DNA of 18,833 nt from contig CAZZKV010000035.1 in assembly GCA_964654665.1 (NCBI GenBank), positions 1 to 18,833 on the forward strand. The letters are read 5' to 3'. Below are positions 8,047 to 15,456 of the stretch, one piece after another. Below the pieces are notes generated by a model that had not been told where the DNA came from, searched no databases, and saw only the letters and a list, made by a program, of their open reading frames with translations. Position 1 is the stretch's first letter. Each line of letters starts with the position of its first letter. Made by a program: the position numbers and the translations under genes. Source of the DNA: CALCKU01 sp964654665 (GTDB lineage: Bacteria; Pseudomonadota; Alphaproteobacteria; Caulobacterales; Maricaulaceae).

Positions 8047-8784
8047 TTATACTGATGTCGGGATTGATATTCTCGATCCAGGCATAAATGCGACATCAAA
8101 AGCCTGACGATCAAGTGAATTTTGGATCCATGTTTCAAACACGGAATTACCGGCCCAGAGATGATCAAGTTTTAAGTCAATCATACGAACAATGGATGGC
8201 AGTAAAACAATGTCCGCAATTGTATATTGTTCACCTATTATCCAAGGCCCCCCATCCGTTAATGCCTCAGTAACACGGTCAATACATCCACTAAGGCGTT
8301 CAAGAGATGCGTCAAATTTTTGCTCCGAAAAACCAGCCTGTCCCATTTCTTTATAAAACTGTTTTCGCAAAGGAAGTTTATCGGTCATATTATTAAAAGC
8401 TTCGCTAGGCATTGCTGAGAGTTGTTTTTTAAACAACATATTGAACGATGGCACACGAATAGCAGCTGTAGGCACTTCTTCAAAATAACGCATCCACGCC
8501 CGCATCCTAGCGCGTGCAACTGGGTCTGTCGGCGTAAGGGAAACCCCCGGAAACACTTCATCAAGATATTCACAAATTACAGATGAATCTATAACAGGAT
8601 CATCATCATGAACCAGGCTAGGAACGACACCATTCGGGTTTATTTTGAGGTATTCCTCAGTCAAATGTTCATTATTCCCCCAGACAATAACCTTACTTTC
8701 GTAGGGTAATTTTTTTTCGGCCAGAACTAAACGAACCTTTTGAGAACATGTTGAAACTGGGTTATGATAAAGCTCAAGTGTCAT
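8047..8784 (-). CDS. Glutathione S-transferase family protein (zeta/PcpC-like N-terminus)
   Basis: This 245-residue cytosolic enzyme has a thioredoxin-fold N-domain (about 1-80) and an all-helical C-domain. The active-site loop STCSQKVR (11-18) resembles the SSCS-x-x-VR loop of zeta-class enzymes (maleylacetoacetate and maleylpyruvate isomerases) and the SICS loop of tetrachlorohydroquinone dehalogenase. The cis-proline P55 (GVVPSLV) and the D66-S67 glutathione gamma-glutamyl site are present, and the C-domain shows the GEQYTIADIVL capping motif. The start codon overlaps the MFS stop by 4 nt (ATGA), so it belongs to the operon. A role in glutathione-dependent isomerisation or ether/thioether cleavage of a catabolic intermediate is plausible. 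Sequence alone does not choose between isomerase, dehalogenase and etherase. Confidence 0.88.
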   Translation of the reverse strand: MTLELYHNPVSTCSQKVRLVLAEKKLPYESKVIVWGNNEHLTEEYLKINPNGVVPSLVHDDDPVIDSSVICEYLDEVFPGVSLTPTDPVARARMRAWMRYFEEVPTAAIRVPSFNMLFKKQLSAMPSEAFNNMTDKLPLRKQFYKEMGQAGFSEQKFDASLERLSGCIDRVTEALTDGGPWIIGEQYTIADIVLLPSIVRMIDLKLDHLWAGNSVFETWIQNSLDRQAFDVAFMPGSRISIPTSV

Positions 8785-9998
8785 GTAATATCTTTCTCTG
8801 AAAACTTTGGCATCCGTAAAAACAGTAATACCGTTAATCCCAAGATAAACGCCGCCAGAGCAATCGAGACTGTATAGCTTCCAGTCCTATCTCTAACGAA
8901 ACCCAAAATAACGGGTCCCAATCCTGTACCCATTAAAAATGCTGCATATTGTCTGCCATAAATGCGTCCATAACCAGCCATCGGGAAATAGCGGGCGACG
9001 AGATATCCAATGAGATCGACTTCTGCCCCCATTGAAAATCCAATCACAAAAGCGGCAGGCACAGCCGCAACTTTTCCAAATACGGCTAATGATAAAATGC
9101 CACATATGCATATTGTAATAAATGTAGCTGCAACATAGGGAGCAAAAACCTTATCAACCACTGCTCCAATTACAATACGGCCTAAAATAATTGCACCGCC
9201 CATTATGCCTGCAATCTCTGCAGCCCGCGTCTTGGATACCCCTGACTCAGACAGGATAGGGACAAAATGAACAAGCAGCCCACCAATTCCAAGTGCCAGA
9301 AAAAAGACTGCTGCGGATAAAAGTTTAAACTCTCCGCTTTTTTTAGCCGCACTAAAAGCTTGAATTGCAGCATTTCCATCTATCACTGCGGGAGTTTTGG
9401 CTCCGTTTAAACGCGATAGAACACCAACAATTAAAACCCCTGAAACTGCAACAAATCCAGCTAATGCCCAATAAGCCATACGCCATCCATGCATATCGAT
9501 AACACCTGATATAATTCGGGGTGCAAGAATAGCGGCCAATCCTGTTCCAGATAACGCTAAACCTAATGCCAAACCGCGTTGCTTATCAAACACGGCATTG
9601 ACAGCACGCGTATAGGCAAGGGGCGATGAAGCACCGGCCAATATTGCCATTAACGCACTTAAAATAATAAACGATACGATGGAATTCATGAAAAGCGCAA
9701 ATAACGCAAACGTAATAACCAAGCCAATAAGTGCTGCAGATATTGGCTTTACTAAACCATATTTATCGACAGCAGCTCCAACAAATGGAGAAATAAAAGC
9801 CAGTGTAAATGTTGTCGCAAGAACCCCAAACGACGCCTGCGTTCGTGACCACCCAAATTCCTCAATCCAGCTCGCAAAGAATACACCCTGAGTATAGAAT
9901 GGAAGAGACGACACCCCTATCCCAATGCCCAAAGCACAAACAAGGACAAGCAACCAATGTTTAGAAAATTCGTTTTTCGGGGTCACGTCATCAACCAT
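8781..9998 (-). CDS. MFS transporter
   Basis: This 405-residue inner-membrane carrier has about 12 hydrophobic segments and a central polar loop around residues 195-225. A motif-A-like turn follows TM2 (GAAVDKYGLVKP, about 74-85), with an echo in the second half (GRIVIGAVVDKVFAP). Large Gly/Ala-rich helices suggest the oxalate/formate or monocarboxylate-type MFS group, consistent with an organic-acid substrate. The start overlaps the cyclase stop by 8 nt and the end overlaps the GST start by 4 nt, so it is made from the same transcript as the enzymes. Uptake of the growth substrate is the simplest role; export of a product cannot be excluded. No drug-efflux signature was noticed. Confidence 0.92.
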   Translation of the reverse strand: MVDDVTPKNEFSKHWLLVLVCALGIGIGVSSLPFYTQGVFFASWIEEFGWSRTQASFGVLATTFTLAFISPFVGAAVDKYGLVKPISAALIGLVITFALFALFMNSIVSFIILSALMAILAGASSPLAYTRAVNAVFDKQRGLALGLALSGTGLAAILAPRIISGVIDMHGWRMAYWALAGFVAVSGVLIVGVLSRLNGAKTPAVIDGNAAIQAFSAAKKSGEFKLLSAAVFFLALGIGGLLVHFVPILSESGVSKTRAAEIAGIMGGAIILGRIVIGAVVDKVFAPYVAATFITICICGILSLAVFGKVAAVPAAFVIGFSMGAEVDLIGYLVARYFPMAGYGRIYGRQYAAFLMGTGLGPVILGFVRDRTGSYTVSIALAAFILGLTVLLFLRMPKFSEKDIT

Positions 9999-10779
9999 CT
10001 ATAATGCCTACAGCTCTGATCCAACCCGCTGAAGCGGCTTTAATTTTTACAGGAAAGCAAGACACCGTAAATCCATGCGCGGGCAGCACTTCCAAATTGT
10101 GTAATTTTTCTATTTGAAAATATCCAATTTCACGTCCGGCCTTATGACCTTCCCAAATAATGGACGGATCCTTATCTTGCTCCCACTTTTTTGCCGTATG
10201 CGAAAAAGGGGCATCCCATGACCAAGCATCCGTACCAACTATTTTTACGCCTTGCTCTGCTAAACGCAATGTTGCCTCTCGTCCCATCCCACATCCGGCA
10301 TGAATGTAATCATCAAATCCATATCGTTTTCCTGCCCGTGTATTAACAAGAACAATATCAAATGGTTTAAGTGTATAGCCAATGCGTTTAAGTTCTTCAT
10401 CGACCTCTTGAGCCGTCACAACATGACCATCTTCTTTATTACGAAAATCCAACTTCACACCGGGCTGCTGACACCATTCCAGTGGTAATTCATCAATTGT
10501 CATTGCAGGCTTTGCTCCGCCATCTAAGGCAGAATCCTGCGTAGAGTGAAAATGCCATGGCGCATCCATATGCGTCCCATTATGAGTCGAAAGTTCCAAC
10601 AATTCGACTGCCCATGACTCACCATCGGGCATTTGCTCTTGCTTCAACCCCGGGAAAAATGGTGATATTTGACCAAAGGTTTCATTATGGTTCAAATAGG
10701 TAATTTTCGGACCATAAGGTTCTGGGTCCGATTGCACGTCATTCTCTATTGGTATCGATAAATCGACAAATTTACTCAT
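9991..10779 (-). CDS. Cyclase-family (kynurenine formamidase/isatin hydrolase-like) metal-dependent hydrolase
   Basis: This 262-residue cytosolic protein carries the family signature HNGTHMDAPWHF (66-77), which matches HxGTHxDxPxHF. The His and Asp residues of this motif bind the divalent metal in kynurenine formamidase and isatin hydrolase, which open cyclic or formyl amides. The later segments GTDAWSWDAPFSHTAKKW and IWEGHKAGREIGYFQIEKL belong to a subfamily that I recall only under the generic name cyclase. It is the first gene of the five-gene operon, placed 121 bp after the TetR stop and overlapping the MFS gene by 8 nt. AGAG lies 8 nt before its ATG. A lactone-, amide- or enol-hydrolysing step at the head of the pathway is likely. 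No tryptophan-pathway partner is nearby, so kynurenine formamidase activity is not favoured. Confidence 0.87.
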   Translation of the reverse strand: MSKFVDLSIPIENDVQSDPEPYGPKITYLNHNETFGQISPFFPGLKQEQMPDGESWAVELLELSTHNGTHMDAPWHFHSTQDSALDGGAKPAMTIDELPLEWCQQPGVKLDFRNKEDGHVVTAQEVDEELKRIGYTLKPFDIVLVNTRAGKRYGFDDYIHAGCGMGREATLRLAEQGVKIVGTDAWSWDAPFSHTAKKWEQDKDPSIIWEGHKAGREIGYFQIEKLHNLEVLPAHGFTVSCFPVKIKAASAGWIRAVGIIDG

Positions 10780-10900
10780 ATGTTAATCTCTTTTACAAGC
10801 TCACAAAATCAATAATTTCATTCATGTGCCACAATAATACTCATCACCTTAGCCGCATATTTTATCAATGTTGCATTTACATCTAAAGCTTCAAATTCTG

Positions 10901-11584
10901 CTATTTCATATTATGAATATATGATGTTTTCTTCCCTTTAAACAATTCCCTCATACCGCCAAATGCAAACGCAACAGCTATATCAACAAGGTCTTCAACT
11001 GATTGATTGAGAGGAGAATTATTTGTTAACGTACGATAACTTGGATCAAAAGGAGCTTGTGCCATAGTCGCGACAACAAGACCAATGCCTCGCGATAAAA
11101 CGTCATCATTAACGTCCGGGTAACATGCACGCAAATGATTGCGAAATTCAAGCCGAACCTTATCGACTTCACGTGTAAATATTTCATCCGCAATTAATTC
11201 GTTATCATTAATAATTTGAATAATTAAACGTCCATAGTCGTGCTCATTTCCGCCAACGACAAGGTCGATATGAGGTAAAATATAAGCATGAATTAATGCA
11301 CGCAACCGCTCTTCGCCGACTGGCAATTGCGCCGCTTCTTTCATTAATTCCAATCGTATCGCACGGGTTTTTTCAAAATATGCACCCAATACCGAAAAAT
11401 AAACATTTTTCTTAGAACCAAAGTGATAATTAGCCGCACTTAAATTCACCCCCGCATCCGCAATTATGTTTCTAAGCGAGGCTCCTTGATACCCATGCTT
11501 GCCAAAATGTTTCACCGCGGCCTTGAGTATTTTTTCACGCGTCAAAGCAGCGTTGTTCGATCTTTTTTTCATAGGTTCCGCCAT
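10901..11584 (-). CDS. TetR-family transcriptional regulator
   Basis: Residues 14-60 form a TetR N-terminal DNA-binding domain (TREKILKAAVKHFGKHGYQG, then SLRNIIADAGVNLSAANYHFGSK, helix-turn-helix about 37-56). The remaining helical domain should bind an effector and dimerise. The frame is open from a GTG at 11617, but the ATG at 11584 is chosen because GGAG lies 8 nt upstream, giving 227 residues. A second in-frame ATG at 11572 is also possible. It sits between the receptor gene upstream and the catabolic operon downstream, all on the minus strand, so it probably represses one or both until a pathway intermediate, perhaps an acyl-CoA, binds. The dyads upstream of the receptor gene are candidate operators. 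The family is secure; target and ligand are inferred. Confidence 0.92.
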   Translation of the reverse strand: MAEPMKKRSNNAALTREKILKAAVKHFGKHGYQGASLRNIIADAGVNLSAANYHFGSKKNVYFSVLGAYFEKTRAIRLELMKEAAQLPVGEERLRALIHAYILPHIDLVVGGNEHDYGRLIIQIINDNELIADEIFTREVDKVRLEFRNHLRACYPDVNDDVLSRGIGLVVATMAQAPFDPSYRTLTNNSPLNQSVEDLVDIAVAFAFGGMRELFKGKKTSYIHNMK

Positions 11585-11648
11585 ACAAATTACTCCATGA
11601 AGACTAGATGCTTTCACTAAACACTACCAACCCTATCAACATGAAGAT

Positions 11649-11672
11649 AAGGGCCGAACATAGCCGGCCCCT
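11649..11672 (-). terminator. Candidate terminator between the second receptor and TetR genes
   Basis: On the minus strand, 8 nt after the receptor stop, AGGGGCCG and CGGCCCTT form an 8-bp stem with one G-T wobble around an 8-nt loop. The sequence after it (ATCTTCATG) is only mildly T-rich, so termination may be partial. The hairpin would separate the receptor transcript from TetR and the catabolic operon. Confidence 0.5.
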
Positions 11673-11680
11673 ATATAATA

Positions 11681-13954
11681 TTAATAGCGAACCACGGCCT
11701 CAACACCCCACTTCACAGGATCGTTAATAGTAGCGTTCGGAAAACCGCCCAATGCAGTAACCGCCGTAATATGTCGGTCATTAAAGATATTTTGTCCAAA
11801 CACAGCCAATTCCCAGTTATCATCAGGATGTGCGATGGATGCACGTAAGTCAAACTCAGTCCAGCTATCATTACTAAATGTTGACGTATCTTGATTGGTT
11901 TCCAAGAAGGTTACACCGCTCTGATGCTTTAATGTTCCACCAAAATTACCAATTAAATTACCAATAGGTTTTTCATAATTAACATTGATATACCCTTGGA
12001 AGTCTGGAGCGCGAGTTAAATCATTCCCACTCACGTCCTGAGGGCTTAATGGCAGAGGCGCCCCGATAGGAAAATTGGGGGTCGTTGATGAAATAGCCGG
12101 AATTACCCCATCTTCGATCGTCGCATCAAGAAGGGCAACATTTGCAGAAACCGTTAAACCTTCAGCAACCAATACAGAGCCTTCAAGTTCAAAACCTTGA
12201 ATTTCTGCCGAACCAACGTTGTCGATATTAACCCCACCTGTTGGAACAGGCAGACGGATTTGCAAATTAGAATAATCATAATAAAAAGCCGAACCGTTCA
12301 AGCGCACGCGCCCATCAGCAAAATCAGACTTAAAACCTGCTTCAAATGAATCAATATCTTCTGAATCAAATGCCGGCGTCAACCCAAATGAATTAAACCC
12401 GCCACTTTTGAAACCCTGACTATAACTCGCATATAACAATAAATCATCTGTTGCTTTATAATCGATAACAACGCGCGGAGAAAAATCATCAAAAGAGGCA
12501 TCGGATACAAATTCAGGAGGGTTAGAAAATGGGAACCCTGCAGGCAAAGTTGCACCCCCAAAGAAGAACGGAGGCAGCGTACCACCATTAATCGTCGTCA
12601 CAATTTGATCATTCGTAAAATCTTTATCCTCAGAACTATACCGTCCACCCAGCGTTATTGAAAGCTGATCACTAACTTCGTAAGTCAAATCCCCAAAAAC
12701 AGCATAAGCATCTGTATCTTGCGAGGCATCAAATACAGCTTCGGTACCTAACCCAAAAAGACCATTAAAGTTACGAATTTGGAAAAACAAATCTGCGGTT
12801 TCATTAAAGTAAAATCCACCAACGATCCAAGATAAAGGCCCTGCACCATTAGACGCCAGACGAAGCTCTTGAGAAAACTGCTCAGACCCGATTTGCCCGT
12901 CATTATTGAAAAGACGTAAGGGGCCACTGTCAGAGTCCTGCAGGCCATCCAAGGAATAATCACGATAGGCCGAAATCGTACTCAGTGTTGCCCACCCAAA
13001 ATCTATTTCACCAGAGAGAGTTAGAGAGTAATTGTCAGAATCGGCACTATTAACATCATTAAAGTTAAAACCGTCGTCATCCAAAACCTGATCCAGATCG
13101 GGACGCGGTGTGAATGGCGAACCAAAACCACCTGTATCCCCTACCCCTGTAATGGGAATTAGCGCAGGATTTGCATCCCGAGATTGATATTCACCTATTA
13201 GGTCAAAAAGGACATTATCCGTCGGCTCATACCGCAACGATCCGCGCGCAGTAAAATCCTCAGAACCACCCACACTTCGATTGGTAAAGGCATTTTCACC
13301 AAAACCATCTCGGTCCGAATAACCAACAACTAGGCGGCCAGAAAGGCTATCCGATAAACCACCCGAAACAACGCCGCTAATGTTATAATCACCAAAACTT
13401 GTTGCACCAACACGAAACTCACCTTCAAACTCCTGCGTTGGACGCTTGGTCGTCACAAGGACAGCGCCAGCTGTCGAATTCCGGCCGTATAAAGTACCCT
13501 GCGGACCTCGCAAAACCTGTATAGATTCAACATCTAATAAATCGGCTGTTGAGACACTTAAACGCGCGATATAAACACCATCCACATAAACACCAACGGG
13601 TTCATCATTAAAGATATTACCCCCACCATTAGCGCCTCCAATACCGCGAATACTCAAGGGCGCCCCCGCATAACCAACCGAATTTGTTGTCACAAACCCA
13701 GGTATGGAACCGCTTAAATCCTCAATCGTACGCACATCATTTTCATCTAGAAAACTTGCTGTTGCCGTTGTCACAGCAATTGGAACATCTTGTTGGTTTT
13801 CTTGGCGGCGCTGCGCCGTTACAACGATTTCATCTAGAGCAAACGCCGATTCCGCCTCTTGCGCAAACACTGGAACCCCTGCGCTCAACGTGACTAGTGA
13901 TGCAGCACTTGCAGCCAATAATAAGCGTCTCTTTAAGTATTTTAATTGCATCAT
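11681..13954 (-). CDS. TonB-dependent outer-membrane receptor
   Basis: This second TonB-dependent transporter has 757 residues. The signal peptide covers about 1-31 (LLLAASAASLVTLSAG, cleavage near VFA-QE). The TonB box is DEIVVTAQRR, and the plug has VGVYVDGVYIARLS and VESIQVLRGPQGTLYGRN. The barrel ends in an aromatic residue (VVRY). A run of five G lies 3 nt before the first ATG and 6 nt before the second ATG at 13951, so the shorter start may be the real one. The plug is of the sphingomonad type, related in style to the first receptor but clearly diverged from it, so the two probably import different ligands or variants of one. It precedes TetR and the catabolic operon on the same strand, with dyad-rich DNA upstream. 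Confidence 0.95.
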   Translation of the reverse strand: MMQLKYLKRRLLLAASAASLVTLSAGVPVFAQEAESAFALDEIVVTAQRRQENQQDVPIAVTTATASFLDENDVRTIEDLSGSIPGFVTTNSVGYAGAPLSIRGIGGANGGGNIFNDEPVGVYVDGVYIARLSVSTADLLDVESIQVLRGPQGTLYGRNSTAGAVLVTTKRPTQEFEGEFRVGATSFGDYNISGVVSGGLSDSLSGRLVVGYSDRDGFGENAFTNRSVGGSEDFTARGSLRYEPTDNVLFDLIGEYQSRDANPALIPITGVGDTGGFGSPFTPRPDLDQVLDDDGFNFNDVNSADSDNYSLTLSGEIDFGWATLSTISAYRDYSLDGLQDSDSGPLRLFNNDGQIGSEQFSQELRLASNGAGPLSWIVGGFYFNETADLFFQIRNFNGLFGLGTEAVFDASQDTDAYAVFGDLTYEVSDQLSITLGGRYSSEDKDFTNDQIVTTINGGTLPPFFFGGATLPAGFPFSNPPEFVSDASFDDFSPRVVIDYKATDDLLLYASYSQGFKSGGFNSFGLTPAFDSEDIDSFEAGFKSDFADGRVRLNGSAFYYDYSNLQIRLPVPTGGVNIDNVGSAEIQGFELEGSVLVAEGLTVSANVALLDATIEDGVIPAISSTTPNFPIGAPLPLSPQDVSGNDLTRAPDFQGYINVNYEKPIGNLIGNFGGTLKHQSGVTFLETNQDTSTFSNDSWTEFDLRASIAHPDDNWELAVFGQNIFNDRHITAVTALGGFPNATINDPVKWGVEAVVRY

Positions 13955-14283
13955 ATTCCCCCTTAATAGGTTTTATTTTATTAAAACGATTGTATGAAAC
14001 ATACGTTTGATATATTGACACCTACTTGTCAAGGGATATGTCTGAAATCATACCTATGAAATAAAACCAAACCTGTATTAACTGGGAATTTGATTGAAAT
14101 TCATCAATCGCATTAAGTCGAAAATTAAAAAAAACGAACTTTTCACATCAACAGAATCAAGCACTGAAGACAAAACCAAGTATTCATAAAAGTTTCTAGC
14201 GATTGAGCATGTTTACCAGAACACTACTTTAGCCCTTTTCCACCATATATTAAGACCTAAGCACAACTATAAACATTACGGCC
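13955..14283. promoter_or_regulatory. Regulatory region upstream of the second receptor gene
   Basis: These 329 bp contain no credible gene. The half next to the receptor holds three dyads: GTATG-aaa-CATAC (13992-14004), TTGACA-cctact-TGTCAA (14015-14032) and CATA-cc-TATG (14049-14058). The minus-strand copy of TTGACA (14032-14027) is a consensus -35 hexamer, but no good -10 lies at 16-18 nt from it. The outer half (14060-14283) is plain AT-rich DNA beyond the end of the membrane fusion gene, and I found no convincing terminator there. Confidence 0.45.
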
Positions 14284-15456
14284 CTATCGTTCGCGAAAGG
14301 CCTCAGTCGATTTAAACAAGGGCTTAAAGAGGTATTGAAAGACAGTCTTTTTCCCTGTTTCCAATTCGACGTCCGCAACCATACCGGGCCGAATATCAAT
14401 GTCTTTGGTTAGCGCTTTAATCGCATCCTCAGTTACCTCAATAAAAACCTTATAGTAAGGCGGAGCATCACGCTTATTGGGATCTTCAAAAGTATCAGCA
14501 CTTACGTGAACAACCTTACCCTTCAAAGACCCATAAATCGTATAATCATAAGCCGTCAACTTAACGGTAGCTGGCATGTTCGGATAAATAAAAGCAACAT
14601 CTTTCGGGCTAATTTGGGCCTCAACCCTTAACTCATCATCAAGCGGGGTCAGTTCTAATATTGGCTTACCAGCAGGGGCGACGCCGCCAATTGTAGTAAT
14701 CTCTATTTTATTGACAATACTTCTAACCGGAGCCGTCAATTCAGTTCGGTTCAACTTATCTCGACGAACACTTTTCGTTGCTCGATATTGATTAAGCTCG
14801 GTCAACGTATCCGAATGCTCCTTTGATCGAGACAAGGCGTATTCACTTTCAAAGCCTGAAAGATCTGCCAAGGCTTCGTTTAATTCCTGCTGCGCCTTTA
14901 TATAATCCAATTCAGGGGCAATATCTTTCTCTGCCAAGTCTTTTAGCATAGACACTTTGTTTCTTTGCAAATCTATGCGCGTAGTGATTGATTTCTTACC
15001 CGACAGATACTCTGTCTGATTAGCTTTAAATAAATTATACTCTGACTGACATATTTTTCGAGCCTTTACACATATTTTCTCGGGAAACTTCAAATGACGG
15101 GCAAAGGCTAACTCTTTATCCAAACGATATAATCTTGCCTCTAATGCGGTTACTTTTGTTTCCAATTCTTCAAACGCCCCTTTAAACTGCCTATCACTTA
15201 AACGTGCAACAACTTCGCCAGCTTTAACCTCTTTACCTTCCCATACTGGCAATTCTGCTAAAATCCCGCCTTCAAGGCTCTGAATGACTTGAGTTTGACT
15301 AGTTGGCACTACTGTGCCCGGACCACGCACAACCTCATCAAGTAAAGCATAATAAGACCACACGAAAAAAACGATAACACTGAGCGTTATCAATTTGATC
15401 ACCCAACTGGTTTTCCGGCGAAGTATTTGTCTATGCTGAGCGTAAAATTTTGGCAT
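14284..15456 (-). CDS. Type I secretion membrane fusion protein (HlyD/LapC family)
   Basis: This 390-residue periplasmic adaptor links the ABC transporter to a TolC-type channel. There is a short cytoplasmic N-terminus, one membrane helix at about 18-36, a lipoyl-like half-motif (VIQSLEGGILAELPVWEGKE, 57-76), a long coiled-coil hairpin (about 95-235), a return lipoyl/beta-barrel part with TAPVRSIV (241-248), and the family's C-terminal signature RPGMVADVELETGKKTVFQYLFKPL (356-380). Two cysteines in the periplasmic hairpin (C129 and C136) could form a disulfide. The start lies 26 nt inside the end of the ABC gene and has only a weak ribosome site, which points to translational coupling. The family is certain. 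LapC-like is preferred because the partner ABC protein is LapB/LssB-like. Confidence 0.95.
   Translation of the reverse strand: MPKFYAQHRQILRRKTSWVIKLITLSVIVFFVWSYYALLDEVVRGPGTVVPTSQTQVIQSLEGGILAELPVWEGKEVKAGEVVARLSDRQFKGAFEELETKVTALEARLYRLDKELAFARHLKFPEKICVKARKICQSEYNLFKANQTEYLSGKKSITTRIDLQRNKVSMLKDLAEKDIAPELDYIKAQQELNEALADLSGFESEYALSRSKEHSDTLTELNQYRATKSVRRDKLNRTELTAPVRSIVNKIEITTIGGVAPAGKPILELTPLDDELRVEAQISPKDVAFIYPNMPATVKLTAYDYTIYGSLKGKVVHVSADTFEDPNKRDAPPYYKVFIEVTEDAIKALTKDIDIRPGMVADVELETGKKTVFQYLFKPLFKSTEAFRER

Noticed and set aside
9991..10779. Kynurenine formamidase call for the cyclase-family gene
   Set aside because: No tryptophan dioxygenase or kynureninase neighbour, and the C-terminal segments point to a different subfamily.
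10868..10882. ATGT-N7-ACAT repeat upstream of the cyclase gene as an operator
   Set aside because: Four-base arms in AT-rich DNA are expected by chance, and it does not match the dyads upstream of the receptor gene.
13704..13997. Plus-strand 97-codon frame opposite the second receptor's start
   Set aside because: It lies antisense to a clear signal peptide and plug domain, with no ribosome site or recognisable protein.
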